A stretch of 64,000 bases of DNA from Brachionus plicatilis (Eukaryota > Rotifera > Eurotatoria > Ploima > Brachionidae), in contig QEOQ01000165.1 of assembly GCA_010279815.1 (NCBI GenBank), forward strand, positions 611,996 through 675,995, given 5' to 3'. The position numbers and the translations under genes were made by a program. Position 1 is the stretch's first letter. Each line of letters opens with the position of its first letter. Below, piece by piece: positions 1 to 10,047 of the stretch. Under the pieces are notes generated by a model that did not search any database, had not been told where the DNA came from, and saw nothing but the letters and a program-made list of their open reading frames with translations.

Positions 1-396
1 ATTACACTGATATATAGCTGCGATTTTTTGATATTCTAGGTCAAAAATATACATTATTTTTTATAAAGAAAAAAAGGAACAAATGAACAAAATTTGATCG
101 AAAAAGAAAAGTAAAATAACGAGATTCTGAGTTAGAAATATTTTTTATCTAAAAAAATCACTATTCGTACAGAATTACGATATTATTTTGCAAAGAATGG
201 AAAAAACTTAAAATATTGAAAAATTAAGAGAAATGATTCACTCATTTCACTTTTTCGATTTTCTTTTCTGAAAAAAGATCGCAAATCTTTTTTATTTTTA
301 GTATATATTTATCATTTTTTAAAGAAAAAATTATCGGTTAAGTAGATTAGGTTCATAGTTTATCACAATATTTTTAAATTATATTTTTCAATGTTT
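1..396. other. AT-rich non-coding left edge
   Basis: No ORF or RNA gene is visible. The first ~50 bases resemble 9258-9310 (both contain a version of ACTGATAT..AG.TGCGATTTTT), so the edge probably belongs to a dispersed repeat that also lies beyond the gypsy element. Confidence 0.4.
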
Positions 397-405
397 CTTT
401 TTAAG

Positions 406-510
406 TAGGAGTTGGAGGAAAAATCATATAAAAAATTAAATTTTCAACTACTTTATTAAATAAGAAAGATTTTTTCATCATAAATAAGGGGGTAGAGACT
501 AGGGTGTAAC
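406..510 (-). repeat. LTR-like repeat, 3' end of minus-strand gypsy element
   Basis: This stretch matches 8036-8145 in the same orientation. Both start TAGGAG.TG.AGG, share an AAATCA..AAAA..TTAA stretch and TTTATTAAA.AAGAAAGAT, and end with a GGGG.TAGAGA block. The copies bracket the gag-pol remnants of the minus-strand gypsy element, as LTRs would. Divergence is high and exact LTR ends (TG..CA) are not resolved. A CGCTC..CTAG.AACAAAA motif at ~1140 also resembles ~7990, so internal rearrangement is possible. Confidence 0.45.
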
Positions 511-576
511 ATAACTCATCCTTTTTGATAAAGACATCTCCTTATGTCTTCTAGAAATTTACTTTTCTTGGACACA

Positions 577-1062
577 TTAGGATCGGATGATCCTTCCTCT
601 TCCAATTGCTAGCCGGTTAACCAATTGGTAGGCGTCCACGTGCAGGTGTACTTGAGGGTAAATATTTATTGACGGTTGCTGTGGTTGTTGTACTTGTGTT
701 TGTTGTGGTAATGATGGTGCTGGAGATTGTTGTTGTTCTTGGTGTTGTGGGACTATTTTGGTGTTTCGCTCGACCTCGTCCGTTCGACTAACAGGTTGAA
801 AAACCCAGTGTTGGTCTTCAGCGTAGCATCGAATTTTGTGTTTTGTTAATAAATCGATGTGCCACGCATTGTAGTACGCTCTTCTCAAAGCGACAAAGAT
901 AGCCACTTGTCCGTTCGGTCGACCGTTTGTTTTTGCGGGGATGACTCTATCCCTGGCTATTCCACCGCTATCGTCACCCCCGTTGTTCATGATGATGTCA
1001 AGATGATGTTTGGACATAAAATCGTCCTCAACACCTTCAACTTGTACCTCAAAAGGTAGCAT
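577..1062 (-). CDS. Intact unknown ORF (161 aa) downstream of gypsy pol
   Basis: The product is not recognised. This open frame of 161 codons lies between the end of the gypsy pol remnant (1294) and the 3' LTR-like repeat (406-510), on the same strand. That is the position of an env or accessory ORF. No signal peptide or membrane segment is visible, which argues against an envelope. The first ~85 residues are mixed, with basic and aromatic patches (LRRAYYNAWHIDLL, DQHWVFQP). A glutamine/proline-rich linker follows (~107-132), then a short tail ending GRGRIIRS. It is unbroken and less AT-rich than its neighbours, while the adjacent pol is full of frameshifts. The start Met at 1062 is the first available. 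It could be an element accessory protein or a captured host exon. Confidence 0.4.
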   Translation of the reverse strand: MLPFEVQVEGVEDDFMSKHHLDIIMNNGGDDSGGIARDRVIPAKTNGRPNGQVAIFVALRRAYYNAWHIDLLTKHKIRCYAEDQHWVFQPVSRTDEVERNTKIVPQHQEQQQSPAPSLPQQTQVQQPQQPSINIYPQVHLHVDAYQLVNRLAIGRGRIIRS

Positions 1063-1293
1063 TACATCCTAACATGTAGTCATTTTGTTTATATTTTTTT
1101 TTACTTTCAATATTAGAATGTTAAAAAACCTTCATCTAAGCGCTCTCTAGCAACAAAAAAAAATTTTATAAATACTAAAACATGTGTAACATTGTAACAT
1201 GTATTAGAATAATAGGATCAGGAATAATACTAGAAACAAAGTTAACTAAGTTAAATCTAAATTAAATTTTTTTAAAGTTAAATTTTTTAGGAT

Positions 1294-2498
1294 TTAATAT
1301 TGTTTTGGGTTTCCGAATCGAACGGGCGCTTTTCTTTTTCGTTGTGGACGTTGTTGATTTGAACTGACATTTTGTTCCTTGTTAATTTCGATCTGTTTTA
1401 GTAAATAATTGATAATAATTTTCCGAAACCAAAACGTCTGAATTATCTGCTTTTCTCTCGGGAGGCCCATCGTTAATTTTTCTTGGGCCTTTTTCAACAA
1501 ATGATTCGGAGTTCTCAATAAGTGAGTCATACCGAACATTTATGGGCAGACAAAAGCACTTTTTAAGACGATTGGCATGGACCAGTTGTTTTCTTCCTTT
1601 ATTATCAGACTAAATAAGATAATTGTTTTCAATTCTAACTTCCAAGACTGTAAAAGGTCCGACCTGTTTTCGGCTTATATTTTTATATAGTCCTTTTTTT
1701 AGCCGAATCGAGTAACCTAACTAGGTCGCACAGAATAGAGTAAGTTCCCCTGACGTTTCTATCGGCAAAAAATTTAAAATCATTGACCTTTAAGTCCCTG
1801 TTTCTAGCGACAATGTCATAATATTTAAGCGATCTGGTTTGTATTTTCTGTACGTGGCTGTTCACATCTATGTTAAATTCTAACTCGGGGACAGGAAATA
1901 TCAAATCAACGGGCAATTTTGGTTTTCTCCCATAAATGATTAAATCGTTCGGTTTGACCATCACATTGTGGGTGGTAATGGGACGTTCGAAATCGATGAA
2001 TATCAAGCATCTCTAAAAGTTGGTCCACCACGTCTGACTGTAAATTGGTGCCTCTATCCGATAGAGCTGCTTCTGGTACACCGTGTCGACAGACAATTGA
2101 CATAAGACACCTAGCCAGTTCTTCACTGACCTGAGTCTTAATGCAAAACAATTCCACATATTTTGAAAAATGACAAATTATCACTAAAATATTTAGAAAT
2201 CCATCAACCGACAGAGGTCAAGGTCCAAGTATATCTCATGTGAAGTTGGAATGGTCGAGAAGCTCGAATGCAGACAATTGGCTGCCCTGTGAATGCACTG
2301 GACTTTTAACACTTGCGCATATTTCAACTGTCGAATGTATTCTTCCATGTCTCTTCTATAGTTTGGCCAATAAAACGATACTCTAAGTCATTCGTAGGTT
2401 TTTTCAAAACCAAGATGACCTCCAAAAGGATCATCATGTACCTTATTGAACACTTTAGCTGGCTCGTTGGGTGGTACAATATATTGGTAAAACGTGTT
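1294..2498 (-). pseudogene. Ty3/gypsy integrase remnant, frameshifted
   Basis: Reading down from 2498, the frame gives an H2C2-type zinc-binding domain (HDDPFGGHLGFEKTYE, then FYWPNYRRDMEEYIRQ; the paired cysteines are lost). The integrase core follows at 2184-1906, with DRGTNLQSD (second catalytic Asp) and the DGQTERFN Glu region. A frame change occurs near 1990. A C-terminal part at 2006-1683 and a tail at 1539-1294 ending RKRKAPVRFG, typical of gypsy pol ends, complete it. In-frame stops and at least two frameshifts show it is dead. It continues the RT/RNase H of the same element at 4.2-5.9 kb, from which it is separated by the insertion at 2497-4200. Confidence 0.8.
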
Positions 2499-2797
2499 AC
2501 GGTGTGAAAATAACCGTTTCAACTATTTAAATTAACCTTATCAATTTTCTTATAATTAACCTTATTAACTTATCTAGATTTTATCTTTATGTTTTTATGA
2601 ATAATTGATCAAATGTCATAAATCTTTATGACCGATTTAATTCACTACTTATCATTATTTAGATTCTTTATGATTAATGACCTTTTTAAGTTACAAATAC
2701 TGAATATAAATAGAATTTGTAATTCTTAAAAAAGGAGAGCTTTAAAACTTATATTTTTCCTATTTACTTTAAATTAATAATAAACGTTTATTCAACA
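2497..2797 (+). repeat. Candidate 5' LTR of plus-strand gypsy insertion
   Basis: The segment starts TGTTACGGTG and ends near TTCAACA. It contains a TATA-like ATATAAATAG at ~2706 and an AATAATAAAC polyadenylation-like motif near its end. A pyrimidine-rich stretch and then a gag-like coding region follow on the same strand. It begins precisely where the minus-strand integrase reading stops, which fits an insertion. The right boundary is inferred from the CA end, and no second LTR copy was found in the window. Confidence 0.45.
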
Positions 2798-2959
2798 CGA
2801 TTTGTTCTTTGTTCTCTCTCTCTTTCTCCTCTGAAGTTAATCGAACGTATTCAGGCCAAATTACCTAGACTAACAAATATGGTAGCAGCGATAAAGACCG
2901 ATATAAACAGATAGATAAAAGACATAAGCAGATAGTTCCGCGCGATAATTTTTTTTTAG

Positions 2960-4200
2960 TACTAGTTATTAATTGTGCATTGAGTGAAATAGTCTCTAAA
3001 ATCGAGGATATCGATTCAAAAAAGCTGAAAAAAATAAAAGCTCTTAATATTTGCAAGGCTAAATCCTTAGCTTACTCCCTGGATAAGGTAGTGGCTGCTT
3101 ACAGGGCTACTGTAGCAGAATTAAAGGATATTGCGGAAAGCAATGATGACTGATACAAGGAAATAAAAGTGCAAAGAATGCATTAGTAATTTTGAAAGCA
3201 AAGTTAACAAAATAAAACTGGACGCTGATGACGTAGATGAGCAGAAAGATAATGTATCTTCAGAAATTGACAGACTTCGTCTGACTAATGAAGAATTATT
3301 ATTAACAAATGAAAATCTAAAAGAGGATAATCTTGAGAAAGATAAAATAATATCAGAACTTAGGACACATTTAAATCAAAACGAGAGTCAATATTTTGAC
3401 TTTCAATCTTCTGATAAGAAAAAAATGTACAATTCAACGAGGATCTTCTTAACAACTCAAATGTAAGCAACAGCCAACAATAAGAAAAATTTCTAATAAT
3501 GAATAAAGACTATTACAAGTTAGATTATTCAACTATAGATAATCGCTCGCAAAATGATGTTTCAATAAAGGATACTTCGAAATCGAATAATTTAAACAAA
3601 ATGTTTAATAATATGGATCATAACGAAAAAACGCCCAAATCAATTCTTATCAGTGATGATGATGCACAAAAAACACCAGAATCTTATTGTTATGGAAAAG
3701 ATGTAAAAAAAGATTTGAATCCAAAAATTCACAAAGAAAATTCGATTATTCATGATTATGATCGGCAAAAAATATCTAAAATGTCTGATTATGTATCAAA
3801 TGATTACAATAACATGATAAATAATAAACGAAATTCAATATATCAACCGGTCTAGATGAGCGGACAAATTTTTCCTTTGTCGAACGATCCAATCTATAAA
3901 TTTTTGCTCAACCGAAATATGGAAAATTAACCAAAACATCTTCGTAATACAATAAAGAATGTAAATACTCCAAAATTTTCTGGTAATAGTAAAGATGATA
4001 TAGAAGATTGGCTTTTTATGATCAAGCAAGGTTTTATAGCAGCAAAAATTACTGATGAAGATCTACTGAATGCAGTCGTTAATTTTGTGGCTGAGTTATC
4101 ATTGTTAATATAAAAAAGACATATTGAGTCAAAAAGTAACTGGTTCGAATTTGAAAAAGAGCTGAAAGATACCTTTATCATTCGTTTCAACACATCGATA
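2960..4200 (+). pseudogene. Plus-strand gypsy gag remnant
   Basis: Three segments read as one gag. An N-terminal helical part at ~2970-3180 (SEIVSKIEDIDSKKLKKIK) has an in-frame stop. A charged middle follows: 3210-3420 coiled-coil-like, and an open 118-codon frame at 3499-3855 rich in Asn, Asp and Lys. The capsid-like domain at 3955-4195 begins PKFSGNSKDDIEDWLFMIKQ and ends with ELKDTFIIRFN. The F.G....I..WL......F pattern and closing E.EL...F are hallmarks of Ty3/gypsy retrotransposon gag. Stops occur at ~4111 and elsewhere. The reading ends abruptly at ~4200, against the opposite-strand pol of another element, and no protease or RT follows. Confidence 0.7.
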
Positions 4201-4839
4201 AACATTTCTCCCAAAATCTGAAATCGATCAAAATTCAACCAGTAGATGTAGAGATCATCTTCCCCTTTAGTACACGAGTCCGTTTTCTTCTCCTTCAACC
4301 ATTTATACAATTCGTTGATACATTTATTGTGGAGCTGTTCTTCATTCGCGTTTGTCTCTTGTAATATTAAATTGTTAATAACGATACCAAATTCAGTTTC
4401 ATCTAATTTCCCATCCTCTTCGTCACTTTCGTCTTGGTCTTCATCATTTTCCTCCAACAACCACCTCGAAAGAGAATGTCGAAGTCGAACAAGCGCAAAA
4501 GACATAACCGCCGTGCGAGACAGGGAGATGGTTCTTTAAGACTTTTAAGCCGAATTAAGGGCTTGTGGTCGACAACCGCAGTAAATTTCTTACTTATCAA
4601 AAAGTTTTTGAATTTAATGAAAGTTTTTACCACTCCTTCTAACTCTCTTTCGGCAGTTGAATAATTCCGTTCCGGTTTGGTGAAACGTTTGCTCCAATAG
4701 CAGACAGGTGTCCACTGCCCATGGAATTTTTGTGACAACACTGCTCCAATACTCTCTTTGCTTGCGTCTGTCTCAATACTAAACGGCTCATCAAAATTCG
4801 ACAGACAAGTACTCCTACTTGATCCTCGTCTGAAGTCAC
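4200..4839 (-). pseudogene. Gypsy RNase H and connection region, frameshifted
   Basis: The RNase H domain reads KFHGQWTPVCYWSKRFTKPE, then NYSTAERELEGVV, and FTAVVDHKPL (the conserved DH..L). The ETDAS-type first catalytic region is present only in a shifted frame (4639-4839). Downstream, near 4445, the frame shifts into an acidic linker (EENDEDQDESDEEDG). The sequence then approaches the integrase zinc finger before breaking at ~4200, where the plus-strand gag begins. It belongs to the same minus-strand element as the RT at 5.0-5.9 kb. Confidence 0.75.
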
Positions 4840-5047
4840 TGTTAGAATTATGACAAGTCTGTCAAAACTCTTTTAGCACTCCTCGTATCAAGTGAATTTT
4901 TTTCCTTTTTCCTTCGCCTGATGGACCAGCTATTTCTGCGAAGTTTCTTATAAATCTGCGATAATGGTTCGCGAGACCCAGAAAGCTTTGCAATTATTAA
5001 ATCGTTTTCGGTCGATCATATCGATACAGGACTTGCACTTTTCTTGG

Positions 5048-5884
5048 TTACGGGCGAGCAATAAAAATAATCACATGTCCTAAATAATCGATTGAAGTCT
5101 TGAACCAAAAGCATTTCTTCCATTCAACTTTTAACATCGCAGGGCGAATCCTTTCTAACACCGTTCTCACATGTAAATAATGTTCTTCTAGCGTTTCTGA
5201 AAAGATTAGGGTATAGTCTAAGTAGACCATACAAATCTTGCCTATTAACCCCTTAAGCGTTTTATCCATTGTGCGTTCGAAAGTTGCTGGCGCTTTTGTT
5301 AAGCCGAATGGAGTGACTTTAAATTCGAAATGACCAAACTCTGTTACGAAAGCTGTTTTCTGGCGATCTCTTATTGCTACTCGGATCTGGTTATAGCCTG
5401 AGGCAAGATCTAATGTTGTAAAAAATTTTGCTTTATTTAACATGGAAAGAAGTGTATCATTTTCTTGATTATCAATTACCCAGAATTCTAAAAAACATAC
5501 GTGTCCGCTTATGTTCACCTCTATTTTCTTGGTCATTTTATCAATCTTTAGAACAGAGTTGTCTGCTATATTTACTTTCCTGTTCATCGGAATGGTCTCC
5601 ATTACATGTTTGTCAATCATTTTGTTTGAAATTATGAAGACGGTTGCGCCGCAATCGAACGCAATTTTTATGGGTTTCCTTCGATTTATTACTGCCAACA
5701 AATCGAGCCATATTGACTTTATATGTGGTTTATATGTGTATAAAACTTTTAGGTGCACTTTTTTAGCACCCTGTGAGCTGGTCACTTCTTCAATCCAACC
5801 ATTGAAAGCTTCTTCGGATACTTCTTCAAGTTCATCGTTATCTGAGACCAAGTAACTCGCACCCAAGCATCGAGCCTGAGCCAA
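5048..5884 (-). pseudogene. Gypsy protease-RT fusion with internal deletion
   Basis: The 278-codon frame begins with a spacer. A retropepsin-like domain follows (IKIAFDCGATVFIIS, ~95; the usual DTG/DSG is DCG). After VIDNQENDTLL the frame jumps straight into mid-RT (AKFFTTLDLASGYNQI, ~152). The protease end and the RT fingers with motifs 1-2 are therefore missing. FVTEFGHFEFKVTPFGLTKAP and YLDYTLIF follow. The catalytic YLDD is YLDY, so the second Asp is lost. IDYLGHVI marks the thumb. The thumb-to-RNase H stretch (4840-5047) is readable only with stops. This is an inactive Ty3/gypsy pol. Confidence 0.8.
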
Positions 5885-6033
5885 GTACTTCTTTCAGTTC
5901 CTCTACTTTCCATGAATCAATCGGCTTTTTGTCTTCAATTAGTACCAAAATGGACATTCTAAAATTTATCTTTTTTAACTAATTTCGTATACTTCTCAAT
6001 TGATCAATTGTTGTTTCTATCGTGCTACCAAGT

Positions 6034-6340
6034 TGTTACTGGAAGAATAACAAGGATAGTAGTTTAATAGTTTATTGCAATAAACATAAAGTAATATAAT
6101 ATAAAAATATAATGTCTTCATAAAAGGATTGTGTTCGTTTCTTATATAAAGCGTTGACATCTTTTTCTCGTCAGGAATAATGAATCTTCTAGAACAGAAT
6201 TCCATTCTGATTCTAGAAGTATTGCGAGGCGTGTTAATTGATAACATATATATAACATTAATAAAATAGTCACGTATTCGATATATATGATTTAAACACG
6301 AGTTGATCATCAAGTAAGTGAGTGCTTAAAGTGTGGGTAA
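6034..6340. mobile_element. Solo LTR with 5-bp target duplication
   Basis: The 307-bp segment starts TGTTACTGG and ends GGGTAA, with the CA of a TG..CA end overlapping the repeat. It is flanked on both sides by CAAGT (6029-6033 and 6341-6345), a clear 5-bp target site duplication. It carries a TATATAAAG-like box at ~6145, several AATAAA-like motifs, and an imperfect hairpin at 6186-6219 (CTTCTAGAA..TTCTAGAAG). It interrupts the gypsy protease frame (LKLRNL) just after the fold. Its internal region is gone, so it is a recombined solo LTR. Its family is not otherwise represented here. Confidence 0.7.
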
Positions 6341-6345
6341 CAAGT

Positions 6346-6565
6346 TTCTAAGCTTCAAGGTACATGTACTCTTCCCAATTACTTGTACAGCGCCACCATT
6401 ACACGTTTCCAGTGTTACGCTAATTGGCAAAAGTGTGTCATTATAATTTTTACACCTCTCCCAGGTCTTCGATGAAATTATTGTTTTTACTGTACCCGTA
6501 TCAAATAAAAACTTCACAGGTATATTATTTAACAAACATGTAACGTTTAGACTTTCCATTTGCAT
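6346..6565 (-). pseudogene. Gypsy retropepsin fragment (DTG intact)
   Basis: The reading VTCLLNNIPVKFLFDTGTVK contains the catalytic DTG. IISSKTWE and a VIGKSTCTL strand follow, all typical of a retroviral-type aspartic protease. The frame is cut by the solo LTR at 6340. Upstream on the same strand lies the gag nucleocapsid (6569-6859). Because a second, different retropepsin-like domain occurs at ~5.6 kb, either two related elements are joined or this element carries a duplicated protease region. Confidence 0.6.
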
Positions 6566-6568
6566 GAT

Positions 6569-7300
6569 CTAGTTTACAATTACGTTTGAAATAGACGGGT
6601 TGTTGACATGATAATTTTGTTTGTTTTGGTTGAACTTAGATTGAGGAGAATTTTTTGCCCAACTTCCAGGTTGTCTGCATATTCTGCAATATTCATAAGT
6701 CCTTTGCGTTAAATGATCTTTTTCTGAAACGTTCCACTGCTGGCTTAGCCTATTCTGGTTTCTTAATGTTTCATATGCTTGACAGCTTTCAACAACTTTC
6801 AGTGCTTCTATTACCCGATTTAACGCTTCGTAGCTAGTATCCGGTGGATTTTTTCGCAATTCTAGTTGAACGAATGGAATTGGTAAATATTTAATAAACG
6901 ATCCTTTACAATTAAATCAATATCCTCGTTTGGTTCACCATAAGCTTTAATTGCTAAATGCAAATAGTCGGAAAATAAATCAGTCATTTGTTCTTCCCGT
7001 GCTGGCTAACGGTTATAAAATTTTTCAAGGGCCGCGTCTAGATCGATCAGATCTCTCCCCAACAATTTTTTCATTTGTACGTAAATTTCGTCCGTTGGTA
7101 ATTTTTTTTGTAATTCTAAAGAACTTCTACACATGGAGCACAAAAATGTTGAAAAATATAACTACTCCCCCTGCGTATCTTGTGTCTATGCTCATCAGAT
7201 CATCAGATTTTAGGTCTTTAATTTCTAGCAAAGTTGGTTCGTCTAACATATCTGAGCTTGTTCCGAGTTCTCTCGCGAACAGTTTGATTTGAGATTATCT
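6569..7300 (-). pseudogene. Gypsy gag capsid and degenerate zinc knuckle
   Basis: Between ~7140 and 6870 the minus strand reads LPTDEIYVQMKKLLGRD, then LIDLDAALEKFYNR, a stop, and PAREEQMTDLFSDYLHLAIK. These are gag capsid-like helices with an in-frame stop. The open part at 6859-6569 continues with SYEALNRVIEALKVVE, then a decayed zinc knuckle, CRICRQPGSWAKN, in which the His and last Cys of CCHC are replaced. The protease follows directly. This is the nucleocapsid end of the minus-strand gypsy gag. Confidence 0.6.
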
Positions 7301-7557
7301 GAAAAAATTCTTCTGGAGGCTTTGGTGTTTCAAGTGCAGGCTAACTTACAAAATTTTCTAATTACTTTTTCGATTCACCCTTTCGTTCACTTCCATCATC
7401 ATTTTTGTTTTAGTATCCTTACTGAAAAAACCTTTCATCCAAGTTCCGTTTTTTGGAGTATGGCATTCTTCGATTCTTTTATGACCAGGCGTTTTCTTTC
7501 GATCGATTGTTCTAAAATTATGACTCCATCTTTATATCCCATATGATTTTTATCTTC

Positions 7558-7821
7558 CTAATGTTTGGTTTGCTTTATCTCACTCGGCGACGACTCTCTT
7601 TGATCAAAAAAATTTACCGGAGACCACACTCTTTGAGATATGTTTTCTTCCTTTACCACTTTATTCATCGAACGTTCTAGGTCATCTAAAAAATCATCAT
7701 TTATACGTTTTCGCTCGACCGTCCGTTCATTTATTGTTGTTATAAAGGTAAATCCAAATAAAAATATAACAAAACCACATCCAAACGACAAAACCATCAT
7801 TGGACCAAAAAACCAAATCAT
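7558..7821 (-). CDS. Short membrane-anchored ORF at gypsy gag 5' side
   Basis: The frame has 87 codons. Residues ~3-30 form one strong hydrophobic helix (MIWFFGPMMVLSFGCGFVIF and following). A basic/acidic helical tail then runs from TINERTVERKRINDDF to the end. It sits between the upstream LTR-like repeat (7990-8150) and the gag capsid, on the gag strand. It is therefore probably the first part of the element's gag polyprotein or a leader ORF. An N-terminal membrane anchor on a gag is unusual, since most gypsy gags are soluble or myristoylated. It could instead be an unrelated relic. Confidence 0.3.
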   Translation of the reverse strand: MIWFFGPMMVLSFGCGFVIFLFGFTFITTINERTVERKRINDDFLDDLERSMNKVVKEENISQRVWSPVNFFDQRESSPSEIKQTKH

Positions 7822-7989
7822 TATCTTAGTTATAGCTGCGCATTAAAAGCTTTACAGTATTAGCTTTGGTTCGGCTCAGAACTTTCCAGATAAGCGCATT
7901 TTTTCTTCCAAAACTTTTTTTTTGTCTACGTGTTGAAACTTGCAATCACGCGTCACTTTTTTTTTTTTTTAAAAGCTTTAGCTTTTTAA

Positions 7990-8150
7990 CGCTCCTCTAC
8001 AACAAAATAGAAGTTTTACCGCTATCACCATTTAGTAGGAGCTGAAGGGAAAATCAAAAAATAATTGAACTTTTAACTTCTTTATTAAAAAAGAAAGATG
8101 AATATTTATATTCATCAAACGTAAGGGGTTAGAGATGAGGATGAGGATGA
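7990..8150 (-). repeat. LTR-like repeat, 5' end of minus-strand gypsy
   Basis: The 8036-8145 part matches 406-510 in the same orientation and lies just outside the gag end of the element. A purine-rich GATGAGGATGAGGA simple repeat follows at ~8133-8162. Ends are not resolved. Confidence 0.4.
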
Positions 8151-8228
8151 GGAGATGAGGAGATTACTTGTAATAATTTTTTAAAAAATTTTTTTTTAAT
8201 AAAAAGAATAAATATAAAATAATATTTT

Positions 8229-8777
8229 TTGATTTTAGAAATGGAAAGAAAAAGAAATGATTGGAAAAAAATTTTAGAAATCTTTCGAAATCCAAATATC
8301 AATAAAGAAGTCTATTATTTATTTATGGAATGGATAAAAAGTTATTTTACAAAAATTATGAAATCTTTAAAAGTTTATAGTTTTAGGAAAAAAAAAATTC
8401 CTAAAAATTATATTGACATCAAATGTTAATTTATTTTAGAAAATTTGCTGAACGAAAATTTAGAAAATCCATATCCTTCTTTGGAATTAAATATAATGCT
8501 TTCAAGTAAAAATAAAATTATTTTTTAAAAAAATTTATCATTGGTTTGTTTGGAGAGAACCCAGCTAAAGATGCGAAATGCAGAAATAAAGGTTAGTGAT
8601 GTTTTTTCGTGTAAAAACACGAATATATTAAAAGATTTTTTTCTAAACATTAATGATAGACCAAATAAAAATAAGATCTCTTTTCTAGCTACGAAAATCA
8701 ATGCCACGGAGAAAAATATTGCCAAATGGTTCACCGATCAAAGATATGCGCAGAAAAATAGATCAAGTAAATGTTAA
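8229..8777 (+). pseudogene. Tandem divergent homeodomain fragment, probably decayed
   Basis: The last open frame (8541-8777) reads as homeodomain helices 1-3. LKDFFLNINDRPNKNKIS gives the L16/F20-type helix 1, FLATKINATEKNIA helix 2, and KWFTDQRYAQKNR the recognition helix. W48, F49 and R53 are kept, but N51 appears to be Asp. Just upstream in the same frame (8440-8525), after a TTATTTTAG acceptor-like site, LLNENLENPYPSLELN and MLSSKNKI look like helices 1-2 of another homeodomain. There, helix 3 is damaged: a stop at 8523-8525, and LVCLERTQLKMRN where WF.NRR is expected. A 66-codon frame (8229-8429) may be a 5' exon. Two tandem homeodomains with small introns, or a decayed copy of such a gene, is the best reading. 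There is no obvious orthologue. Confidence 0.45.
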
Positions 8778-8799
8778 AATATTCCTAACAGCCAAGGTT

Positions 8800-10040
8800 T
8801 GGCTAAAAATTAAATTCTATTGAATTTTATTTTAAAATTTTAAAATGTGATTCAAATTTTGTCATTCTAATAAATGAACATGCTAAAAAATTATGTTTTT
8901 TTCTAAAAAATCCATAATTATTTTTAGAAAGTATTTGTAAGCACATTCACATCGTGAGTGTTATCCTTATTCTATCATTAAATGCTTTATTTTGATAAAT
9001 ATTCATCTAAAATGATAAATTTTATTTTGCAATTTTTTCTGGTCAAAGAAATCATATAAACTGTATCATTTAAATATTTTTATTTTAAATAAAAAAATTT
9101 TAAGAATATTTCTTTTAATAAAAAATAAATTTAAATATATTTAATTGACTAAAACATAGATCGTTTTTGCTGAGTTCAAAAACAAGTTGTGACGAAAAAA
9201 TTCGAAAAAAAATTATCAAAAATCGAATTTGGTTGCAAGAACCGAGTCATTATCTGAGGTTACTGATATTTAGTTGCGATTTTTGGATATGATATCATCG
9301 TCAAGAGTCAATATGACCACAAAAGTCATGAACAATTAATTAAAACTATAAAGTTAAATTTGATAGAATTAAATATTTTTTTTTCAACAAAAAAACTGTA
9401 TCATCTTCAAAAAATTTTTTTTTAACTTTAAAAATAAAAAATTAAAAAGAGTTTTATGCCATATGGAGTTTTTTGTGCAATATTTAAAGAAAAAATTTGG
9501 AATAGCAGTATTTAAAGTTTTTGATTGAATAAAATAATTTCTATTTTAATTATAATTGGTCATTTTATGAAGGAAATAATTATTAATTCTTTGTTGCTTT
9601 TTTTATCACTTTTTTAATGAAAAAACCGTACATGAATTAAACTCTCTAGCTTATTTTTAAAATGCTATTCAAAACTGTTTTTTAAAAGCGAACACTAAGC
9701 AATTAGAAGGAGAGAAAAAATACTGTTTAGAATTAATATAATCGAAAAAGAAAATATTTGAATTTGTTTTTAGATGCATGCTTTTAGAAAATAAAATTTT
9801 TTAGCTGAAGATTCAGACAAAATTAATATATTTTATGAAATTTAAGATAATTTATTTTCATTTTGCTTTTATAATAAGAAATTTAAGAAAACATTCATTT
9901 TTACAATTATAAATACAGTTAAACCATTCCGAAAAATATCCAAGTTGGTCACAAGAAAGGCCTTTTAATAAATTTATTTTGTATTTTCTTAATTATAAAA
10001 AAAATTACAGTACAAACAGAATAACTTTTATTTTCTGGGA
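8800..10040. other. AT-rich intergenic stretch
   Basis: No supported gene. The only recognisable item is the ~50-bp similarity of 9258-9310 to window positions 1-50. The rest is low-complexity A/T sequence. Confidence 0.5.
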
Positions 10041-10047
10041 GGCAATA

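Noticed and set aside
3927..4200. Minus-strand continuation of the gypsy frame beyond 4200
   Set aside because: On the opposite strand this segment encodes recognisable gag; the minus reading there is low-complexity Ser/Phe sequence.
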